A stretch of DNA of 40,027 nucleotides from CAZKCK01 sp964552325 (lineage in GTDB: Bacteria; Bacteroidota; Bacteroidia; Bacteroidales; TTA-H9): positions 1 through 40,027 of the forward strand of contig CAZKHA010000014.1 in NCBI GenBank assembly GCA_964552325.1. The letters are read 5' to 3'. This document shows positions 17,080 to 24,700 of the stretch, piece by piece (positions within the stretch are counted from its first letter, which is position 1; each line of letters begins with the position of its first letter). The translations under genes were made by a program, and so were the position numbers. The notes under the pieces are model-generated. The model did not search any database, was not told where the DNA came from, and saw only the letters and a program-made list of their open reading frames with translations.

Positions 17080-17696
17080 CGGTAGCTTCTGCCTTCGTAT
17101 GGGGTACGGTTCAAAATTGACCTCCCTAAGGTAACTTCGTCAGCATACTCCAACTCATCCCCTACCGATACGCCACGCGCCAAAGTCGAAAACGTTAGGT
17201 TAAAGCCTTCGAGTTTGCGGTACAAATAGTAATTGGTAGTATCCCCTTCTAAGGTAGCCGATAAAGCAAGTACAAGCTCATGAACTTGTCCGGTATGCAT
17301 ACGTTTATATAACGTACTAATAGTTAAGTCATCAGGTCCAATGCCTTCGATGGGCGAGATTTTTCCTCCCAAAACATGATAAACCCCGTTAAACTGCGTG
17401 GTGTTTTCAATCGCCATAATATCACGGATACTTTCTACTACACAAACTATGGATTTATCGCGTGAACTTGATGCACAAATCTCGCACAGCAAACCATCGC
17501 TAAGATTATGACACTCCGAACAAAAAACAGTTTCGTTGCGGAGCTTTATCAATGAATTACCAAACGATTCCACACTCATGCGATCATCATAAAGCAGGTG
17601 AAGGCAAAGGCGTAAAGCTGTCTTGCGACCTATGCCAGGCAGTTTAGCAAACTCATTAACAGCGTTTTCTAAGAGTTTAGAAGGGTAAGTTACCAA
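17076..17696 (-). CDS. recR: Recombination protein RecR
   Basis: RecR works with RecO (and RecF) to load RecA at single-stranded gaps. The 206-residue protein has the helix-hairpin-helix LPGIGRKTA (19-27), a four-cysteine zinc finger (Cys59, Cys62, Cys71, Cys74) and a Toprim domain starting IVCVVESIRD (83-92); the C-terminus with TPYEGRSYR is usual for the family. The start codon is unusual: the frame has a stop 12 nt further upstream and no ATG before the conserved TYPSKLLE start, so the TTG at 17694-17696 is the best choice. A TAnnTTTG element lies 40 nt upstream. Confidence 0.95.
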   Translation of the reverse strand: MVTYPSKLLENAVNEFAKLPGIGRKTALRLCLHLLYDDRMSVESFGNSLIKLRNETVFCSECHNLSDGLLCEICASSSRDKSIVCVVESIRDIMAIENTTQFNGVYHVLGGKISPIEGIGPDDLTISTLYKRMHTGQVHELVLALSATLEGDTTNYYLYRKLEGFNLTFSTLARGVSVGDELEYADEVTLGRSILNRTPYEGRSYR

Positions 17697-17735
17697 TTCG
17701 ATAGGGTTTTAGAAAAATTCATTCGTACTAGTATG

Positions 17736-17743
17736 CAAAATTA
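17736..17743 (-). promoter_or_regulatory. -7 promoter element of recR
   Basis: The minus strand reads TAATTTTG, matching TAnnTTTG, about 40 nt before the proposed TTG start of recR. Confidence 0.45.
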
Positions 17744-17840
17744 ACCGAAATTTGCGTTATCAAATCCGGCTTACCAACAAAGCAAACACAATCGTTGAAT
17801 GGTAGCTAGTTAACTAATTTTAAATTAAGTAGTATTTCAT

Positions 17841-18659
17841 ATGCCCAAAAGAACTTCCTATATCCTTTGTTATAGCCTACTGGTTGTACTTTTTATTTTG
17901 AAAGCACCGCTCAATAGTTGGGCGCAAAGCACTACCCAAGATCTTAACGAAACTGATGCAAAAGGCTTAAAACAAGGTAAATGGGTCAAAAAGCACACCA
18001 ATGGCAATATTCGCTATACGGGTCAATTTGAAAACGACAAACCCGTTGGACACTTCCAGTATTTCTACGAAACCGGCAAACCAAAAGCAACAATTATACA
18101 CGCGGGCGATGGAAAACATGCCACAACTACCTTATTTGCCGAAGATGGCTCGAAAATGGCCGAAGGGTTTTATACCAACCAGCTTAAAGACAGTACGTGG
18201 AAATACTTTGATTCAAAGGGAAATTTGTCAGCCATAGAGTGTTACAAGAACACTAAAATGCACGGTATTTGGAAAACCTTTTACCAAGCTGACACTGCCA
18301 TTGCAGAACTTACCACTTATAAAGACGGGAAAAAAAATGGCCCTTGGAAGCAGTTTTTTAAATCGGGCAAACTAAAATGTGCCGGTTTCTATTTTAACGA
18401 GAACCTTGATGGTGAGTACATTGGTTTTAATACCGAGGGCATTACCTTGTATAAAGGACAATACATCGATGGCTTGCGTGAAGGCTTATGGGAATACTTT
18501 ACGGATGAAGGCAAGCTTAAAACCAAAGAATGGTATAAGGATGGGGAAATGGTTAAAGAAGAAATACTTATAAAAGATGAGCCCCTCAACGACACACCCC
18601 TCGACCCATCGCTTGACCCCGAAAAAGAACGAGAAGGAGGCAGCGGATTCGGAGGCTAA
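17841..18659 (+). CDS. Secreted MORN-like (YwqK-type) repeat protein
   Basis: The 272-residue protein opens with a signal peptide: hydrophobic core of about residues 8-24 and a probable cleavage after NSWA (about residue 28). The rest is a row of about 20- to 23-residue beta-hairpin units of the MORN/YwqK type, for example KQGKWVKKHTNGNIRYTGQ, KKNGPWKQFFKSGKLKCAG and REGLWEYFTDEGKLKTKEW, ending in a low-complexity Pro-Asp and Gly tail. Automatic pipelines often name such proteins YwqK-family antitoxins, but the export signal and lack of a toxin neighbour argue against that here; an envelope or periplasmic role is more likely. The gene converges with the HAD phosphatase gene. Confidence 0.85.
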   Translation: MPKRTSYILCYSLLVVLFILKAPLNSWAQSTTQDLNETDAKGLKQGKWVKKHTNGNIRYTGQFENDKPVGHFQYFYETGKPKATIIHAGDGKHATTTLFAEDGSKMAEGFYTNQLKDSTWKYFDSKGNLSAIECYKNTKMHGIWKTFYQADTAIAELTTYKDGKKNGPWKQFFKSGKLKCAGFYFNENLDGEYIGFNTEGITLYKGQYIDGLREGLWEYFTDEGKLKTKEWYKDGEMVKEEILIKDEPLNDTPLDPSLDPEKEREGGSGFGG

Positions 18660-18689
18660 AACAGCTGAATACAGTTGGGTTAGCAATGC

Positions 18690-19349
18690 CTAAAAACCAT
18701 ACTGTGTCCTAAAAAACACAGGCAATTCCGCTAAATTATCTATAACTGGAGCCCCAGCTTCCATTAGGCGTACACGTGATTGGTGACCGTGTGCTGTTAA
18801 AACGCATTTACAACCCAGTTCTTGGGCTACTTCATAATCATGAATAGTATCGCCAATTAACCATGTTGTTGCAGGATTAATGGGGTTTTGAGCAAACAAG
18901 CGCCTTCCCGATTCAATTTTACCACCTCCATAAAAGTCGCTTATGCCTGTAAGTCCTTCAAAATAAGCCTGTATGCCATGAAACGAAACGGTTCGCAAAA
19001 GCGATTGTTGTTCCATGGCCGAAAGGATGTATTGTTTTGCGCCCATTACCTTGAACCATTCAAGACAAGCCACGGCATTATTGGCAAGTTGTACGCTATC
19101 AACCAATTCGTGATAAATATCAATAAAATCGATGCCAACTTTTTCGAAAGGGTCACGTGCAAAATCAAATCCCACTTGTTTGTAGTATTCAACTACAGGA
19201 AACGTAAAAACGTTGCAGTAGCGCTCAAGATCGAGCAATGGCAATTGGCGAGGTTCAAGAAGCCGATTCATGGCTTGTATGCAAATATCCACATCGGCCA
19301 ACAAGGTGCCATTCCAATCCCAAATAATCGTATTAACGTCTTTAATCAT
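18690..19349 (-). CDS. HAD-superfamily phosphatase, phosphoglycolate phosphatase-like
   Basis: A 219-residue HAD hydrolase with an alpha-helical cap (about 20-90). Motif I is DWNGT with the nucleophile Asp11; the second acidic residue of the usual DxD is Asn13, which is frequent in the DWNGTLL subgroup. Motif II is the serine in ILSA (Ser110), motif III is Lys144 in GGGK and motif IV is GDTIHD (166-171). It should hydrolyse a small phosphate ester; phosphoglycolate is the default guess. It lies downstream of the DUF1015 gene but across a terminator, so it probably has its own promoter; a TATATTTA close to the -7 consensus is found at 19357-19364. Confidence 0.88.
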   Translation of the reverse strand: MIKDVNTIIWDWNGTLLADVDICIQAMNRLLEPRQLPLLDLERYCNVFTFPVVEYYKQVGFDFARDPFEKVGIDFIDIYHELVDSVQLANNAVACLEWFKVMGAKQYILSAMEQQSLLRTVSFHGIQAYFEGLTGISDFYGGGKIESGRRLFAQNPINPATTWLIGDTIHDYEVAQELGCKCVLTAHGHQSRVRLMEAGAPVIDNLAELPVFFRTQYGF

Positions 19350-19367
19350 AAGTAGTTAAATATATTT

Positions 19368-19398
19368 AAAAAAAGAGGCTGGCATGCACCAACCTCTT
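19368..19398 (-). terminator. Rho-independent terminator after the DUF1015 gene
   Basis: On the minus strand AAGAGG (19393-19398) and TGG (19389-19391) pair with CCA (19380-19382) and CCTCTT (19373-19378) across one mismatch, followed by seven T (19368-19374). It lies 24 nt beyond the DUF1015 stop codon. Confidence 0.8.
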
Positions 19399-19422
19399 AA
19401 ACAAATTTTCAGTAATAAAAAG

Positions 19423-20670
19423 TTATTCAAGCGAATGAATAACAAGCCCTGACCTGAGTTTTGGCTCGAACCAAGTGGTCTTTGGCGGCATAATATTACC
19501 GCTATCGGCAATATTGATCAATTGTTGCATCGAAACAGGGTATAAAGCAAAAGCAGCGGCCATTTCGCCATTGTCAACACGGCGCGAAAGTTCACCCAAT
19601 CCCCGGATTCCACCAACAAAATCAATGCGCTTTGAAGTGCGTAAATCTTTAATATCTAATATCTTATCTAATACAAGATTTGAAAGAATGGTTACATCCA
19701 ACACACCAATAGGATCGGCATCGTTATAGGTTCCATCCTTTGCTAACAACGAATACCATTCGCCATCCATATACATGCTAAACTCATGTAAACGTGTAGG
19801 TTTGTAAATATCCGTACCTTTTTTCTCTAGTACAAAAGAAACTTTAAGTGCCTCAAGAAAAGCAATATTATCCAGTCCGTTCAAATCTTTCACCACCCGG
19901 TTGTAATCAATAATGTATAATTGATTGTCGGGAAAATGAACAGCCATAAAGTAGTTATATTCTTCTTTGCCGGAATGGTTCGGGTTTTTGAGTTTCCTTT
20001 CGTTTCCAACCAAAGCTGCTGCGGCAGTACGATGGTGTCCATCAGCTACATACGTAAAAGGAATGGCCGCGAACAATTCTAAAATGCGATCAATGGTTTG
20101 CTTACTGTCAATAACCCAAAAATGATGGCCAAAGCCTTCATCAGCCACAAAGTCGTAAACAGGTTTTTGGGTTGAAACAATTTCATTTACAATCTCATCA
20201 ATCTCTTTAACGGCTGGATAAGCAAAGAATACAGGCTCGATGTTGGCATTGGTGTCGCGCACATGTTTCATACGGTCTTCTTCTTTGTCCTTTCGCGTAA
20301 GTTCATGCTTAAGGATGACCCCATTCATATAGTCTTCAACGCCTGCGCATCCCACAATGCCGTATTGGGTGCGGCCATCCATGGTCTGGGCATAGATGTA
20401 AAGCTTTTCAGTTTCGTCTTGAACCAACCAGCCTTTTTTCTGGAAATCGTGAAAATTCGCTACCGCCTTGGCATACACCTCGGGTGCATGTTCATCCATA
20501 TCAAGAGGCAGGTCGATTTCGGGCTTGGTAATATGAAGTAATGAATAGGGATTGCCTTCAGCTTCTTTGCGGGCTTCGGCAGAATTTAGCACGTCGTAGG
20601 GGCGTGCGGCCAATTGTTTAACGAGTTCGGCAGGTGGTCGTATGCCTTTAAATGCTTTTAAAATAGCCAT
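19423..20670 (-). CDS. DUF1015 family protein
   Basis: A 415-residue protein of the DUF1015 family, recognised by its start (KGIRPPAELVKQLAARPYDVL), the central VADGHHRTAAA motif and FMAVHFPDNQL. It is soluble, without signal peptide. The biochemical role is not established. In Bacteroidota this gene is typically found directly after the serine biosynthesis genes serC and serA, as here after serA, which suggests a link to serine or phosphoserine metabolism. A hairpin between serA and this gene may reduce but need not abolish read-through. No promoter of its own is evident. Confidence 0.9.
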   Translation of the reverse strand: MAILKAFKGIRPPAELVKQLAARPYDVLNSAEARKEAEGNPYSLLHITKPEIDLPLDMDEHAPEVYAKAVANFHDFQKKGWLVQDETEKLYIYAQTMDGRTQYGIVGCAGVEDYMNGVILKHELTRKDKEEDRMKHVRDTNANIEPVFFAYPAVKEIDEIVNEIVSTQKPVYDFVADEGFGHHFWVIDSKQTIDRILELFAAIPFTYVADGHHRTAAAALVGNERKLKNPNHSGKEEYNYFMAVHFPDNQLYIIDYNRVVKDLNGLDNIAFLEALKVSFVLEKKGTDIYKPTRLHEFSMYMDGEWYSLLAKDGTYNDADPIGVLDVTILSNLVLDKILDIKDLRTSKRIDFVGGIRGLGELSRRVDNGEMAAAFALYPVSMQQLINIADSGNIMPPKTTWFEPKLRSGLVIHSLE

Positions 20671-20720
20671 TTGGTTTTGTAAGGTTTATTGTGATTTATG
20701 ATTCGAAAACAATGGATAGT

Positions 20721-20761
20721 AAAACCCGGAAAGCAAGCAATTTGGATGCGAACCGGGTTTT
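20721..20761 (-). terminator. Inverted repeat after serA, probable terminator or attenuator
   Basis: A perfect 9-bp stem, AAAACCCGG (20721-20729) with CCGGGTTTT (20753-20761), encloses a 23-nt loop. It starts 27 nt after the serA stop codon. Only four T follow on the minus strand, so termination may be partial, leaving some transcription into the DUF1015 gene. Confidence 0.6.
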
Positions 20762-20787
20762 AGGTAATGGTGGAAGGTATCCTTAGA

Positions 20788-21711
20788 TTATTTATTAACC
20801 TGGCAACGCACGTCGCCATTTTCAAAATAAGCCTGAATTTGTTGGGCTGCGGCAATACCAGCATTGTTGTTGGCTTCGGAGGTTTGGGCACCCATTTTCT
20901 TAGGCGTAAAGAAGTAACGACCAGCAAACTTCTCGGCAACCTCGGCTTTACAACCTGGCTCAATATCGCTTAAGTATTTAAAATCGGGGCGTTCAGCAAA
21001 CATGGTAAGCAATCCGGCCTCATCAATTACCTCTTTGCGAGCAGTATTTACCAAGGTTGCGCCCTTAGGCATGAGCGAAAGCAAATCGTAATTAATCGAT
21101 TTCTTGGTTTGCTCATTTGCAGGGATATGCAATGACACATATTGGCAAGTCTTGTACAATTCCTGCATGGTGTCAACAACCGCAATGCCTTCGGCTTCCA
21201 TTTTCTCTTTGGCTACGAAGGGATCAAACGCGTAAACCTTCATGCCAAAGCCTTTGGCTATCATGGCCACATACCGACCAACATTGCCATACGCATGGAT
21301 ACCAATTTTTTTCTCACGTAATTCGGTACCCGTGCCGCCATCAAACATACCACGGGCCATAAACACCATCATTCCAAATACCAATTCGGCTACGGCGTTT
21401 GAGTTCATTCCGGGTGTATTCATGGCCACAATGCCTTTTGCAGTACAAGCTTTCAAATCAATATTGTCGTATCCAGCCCCGGCCCGAACCACTATCTTTA
21501 GGTTCTTAGCAGCTTCAACAACTTCGGCATCCACAATATCGCTGCGGATGATGATGGCATCAACATCGGCCACGGCTTTGAGCAAATCGTCTTTAGCTGT
21601 ATATTTTTCAAGAAGAACAAGCTGATAACCAGCATCTTCAACCACTTTGCGAATAGCATTGACTGCAGCTGCGGCAAAGGGTTTTTCGGTAGCAACAAGA
21701 ACTTTTTTCAT
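20788..21711 (-). CDS. serA: D-3-phosphoglycerate dehydrogenase (short SerA)
   Basis: A 307-residue D-2-hydroxyacid dehydrogenase, most likely the first enzyme of serine synthesis, converting 3-phosphoglycerate to 3-phosphohydroxypyruvate with NAD. The substrate-domain signature RAGAGYDNID (76-85), the nucleotide loop GIHAYGNVG (137-145), the catalytic Arg225 in NTARK and the Glu251-Pro pair are visible. Where the family has Thr-Pro-His, this protein has TPKKMGAQ with Lys271; I recall the same in Bacteroidota SerA. It lacks the C-terminal ACT regulatory domain of longer SerA proteins. The identification leans on the neighbouring DUF1015 gene, the usual companion in this phylum; serC is not in the window. 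Confidence 0.88.
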   Translation of the reverse strand: MKKVLVATEKPFAAAAVNAIRKVVEDAGYQLVLLEKYTAKDDLLKAVADVDAIIIRSDIVDAEVVEAAKNLKIVVRAGAGYDNIDLKACTAKGIVAMNTPGMNSNAVAELVFGMMVFMARGMFDGGTGTELREKKIGIHAYGNVGRYVAMIAKGFGMKVYAFDPFVAKEKMEAEGIAVVDTMQELYKTCQYVSLHIPANEQTKKSINYDLLSLMPKGATLVNTARKEVIDEAGLLTMFAERPDFKYLSDIEPGCKAEVAEKFAGRYFFTPKKMGAQTSEANNNAGIAAAQQIQAYFENGDVRCQVNK

Positions 21712-21749
21712 ATCTGTATCTATTAGGTTGATTATGGGATTTGTACGTA

Positions 21750-21757
21750 CAAAATTA
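21750..21757 (-). promoter_or_regulatory. -7 promoter element of serA
   Basis: The minus strand reads TAATTTTG, matching TAnnTTTG, 38 nt before the serA ATG and after the stop codon of the T9SS protein gene. Confidence 0.45.
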
Positions 21758-21786
21758 TAATGTTTATCGCGAATAAAAAAACGAAT

Positions 21787-24700
21787 CTACTCACGCATAA
21801 TGGTAATTGAGCCTTGAAACTGCCGTCCATCGTTGAGCCTGAGGATATAGTAATAAACACCATCGGCAACTTTATCGCCTAGGGCATCCCTCCCATCCCA
21901 TTCATTTTTATATCCCACGAACTGCAAGATTTCCTTTCCCCAACGGTTAAATATCAAAAGTTGGTTATCGGGATAAAACTCGATGCCGACTATCACAAAG
22001 TTATCATTAACACCATCGCTATTTGGGGTATAAACATTGGGTATAAATAGTTCACAAGAAATCTCATGGACTGTAATGGTATCAAAAGCAACACATTGAT
22101 TCATATCCGATACACGCAGCGAATAAAAGCCCTTGCCAATATTCTCCAAGTTTTGCGTAATGGCTTGATTACTCCATAAATAATTATAAGGTGCCGTTCC
22201 GCCCTCAACTTCAATAAAGATACTTCCATTTTGGCGGCCTTCGCAAATGGCTGGATTAACTTTACGCTTAATGGTAAGAGAATCCGGTTGAGGTACTAAA
22301 ACCGTATCCGTAAACCCGCAACCAAAGCCGTCAATAATAGCATAAACATATGTACCCGCCTGAAGCCCAGTAATTGGGTTACCTTGTAACGAACCAGGCT
22401 GCCAGTTAATCAAATAGGGCATCGTACCTCCTTCTATCGAAAGGACAATTTGACCATCATTTGATCCATAACAAAGGCAAGATTGCACTTGCGCTAAGGA
22501 TTGAATGGGAGCAACTCCTGTTAAATGAACGAGTAGAGAAGATGTGCAACCATTTGAATCTGCTACATTTAGTGAATAATCGCCTGGCGACAAGTTTGAT
22601 ACGGTTGTACTCAATTCACCGTTGCTCCAAAGATAATTGTAAGGTGCTGTACCTCCTTGAACATCAACGCTTATCGCTCCATCATTTCCGCAATTTGCTG
22701 GTGAAACTACATAGCTAATTTGCAACGAATCAGGCTGTGTTAGCACAAATTCTATAGGTTGGTTACATGCATAAGCATCCGTAACCGTAACCAAAAAACT
22801 TCCACCGTTAAGGTTATTGATTGTAGAAGTTGTGTCAGCATTCGACCATTGATATCGGTAGGGGAAAGCACCACCCGTTACCTCAAGTTGTATGCTTCCA
22901 TCATCTACTCCAAAACAGGAAGGATGATTAACAACCGAATGAATTACCAAGCTATCAATTGACTCAGGGATTACAAATTGTAAAGTAGTGTCGCAAAGAT
23001 TTGCATCGGTAACCATCATTTGGTAGCTTCCACCATTTTGCATAAACAAGTTGCTGGTGGTTGATCCATTATTCCATAAATAGGTATAAGGAGAAGTTCC
23101 TCCCGTTACTGAACAAAGTATTGATCCATCGCTACTTCCTTTGCATGAAACTGGATTTATTACAGCATTTACTTCTAAGGCCAAAGCTTGTGAAACCAAA
23201 AAGCTTTTACGTAGTTGGCATGCTAATGAATCCGAAACTACAACTTCATATAGCCCTGCTGTCAAACCTTGGATAGCTGCAGTAGTGGCACCATTTGACC
23301 ACAAAAACGAATACGGCTCAGTACCACCAATAGGTTCAACCAAAACAGATCCATCGTTTCCTCCAAAGCATTTAACATTCTCTACAACAGAACTTACTAG
23401 CAGGCTATCCGGTTCAAAAATTTCAATAAGAACCACGGTATCACAATTGTTGTTATCGGTTATGCTGGCTGTAACAAAACCAGCATATAAACTATCAGCC
23501 ATCAGCCCGGTGTCACCATTTGACCATAGGATAGCATAAGGTGGTGTAGCTCCTTCAATGGCTAAGATAAGCTGCCCATTACTACCATCTTTACAACTAA
23601 CATTCTGCTTATCAAGCGATATAACAAACGGCAAAGGTTCAATTATTTCATATTCAAACGACACCTGGCATAAATTTGCATCCGTTATCACCACTGAATA
23701 AGTTCCAGCTACAAGCGCACCAAGGTCTTCGGTTATGGCTCCATTGCTCCACAAATAAGTATAAGGTGGTGTTCCACCGGATACAGTTAAGTCAATGGCA
23801 CCCGAATAGGAACCATGGCACAAGACGTTGGTTACTTCTGATGCTACGCTAATTGCCTGAGGTTGCAATATCGTAAAATTAATCAATGTATCACACCCCA
23901 CTGAATCAACTACTTGAACCCAATAATTGCCAGCACATAAACCATTAACCGCAAGGCCGGCGGAACCATTGCTCCAACTAATTGTATTTGAGCCAATACC
24001 TCCAACTACACTAAGGCTTGCCGAACCATCGCAAAACCCATTACAACTTACATCCAGCTGGCTTAGTGTTACATGCAAGCTATCAACTACCACAAACACA
24101 CTATCAAGGGCTACACAAAAAGCAGGGCTTATTGCTTGAACATAAAACCACATAGAAGTTGGTGGCTGTGCCACTGCTTGCGATGTTTGCGCGCCGCTCA
24201 GGATATAGGCAGTGGGCGTCCATGAATAGGTTACTGGTATTGAAGGACTTAAGCTTTGGGCACTAAGTACCAGCGTTTCTCCTTGGCAAATCGTATCTGC
24301 ATTTCCAGCATCAACTATTGTTGACCCATTGAGTATTAATACATCATCAGTAGCTTGGCAGCCTTTGGTACTTATTCCCTTTAAAAACAAGTTTGTATCG
24401 GCGGCCAACTGGATAACAACTGTGCTATCTTGTGGATAATTATTTAATGTATCGTAAAATTGGGCTGATGATGACCAAATAAAGCTCACCCCAGACCGAT
24501 TAGAAGAACCCGTAATAATCTGATTTCCTTGGCAAAGCATTCCATCAGAACCCGCATTAACCTGCAGCGAATGCACTTCAACTGTCTGAAGTAGGGTATC
24601 TATACAATTTCCATTATCAACAATGCATGTATAATTGGTAGAGGCCAACGGATTGGCAAAAGGATTTGGTATGCTTGTGCTGCTAAGCCCAGTGCTTGGT

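Noticed and set aside
17841..18659. Antitoxin role for the YwqK-like MORN protein
   Set aside because: It has a signal peptide and no toxin gene beside it, so the pipeline-style name is misleading.
22055..24080. The internal repeat array as a CRISPR or DNA-level satellite
   Set aside because: The repeats are protein-level SprB units of about 225 bases with diverged sequence inside one open frame.
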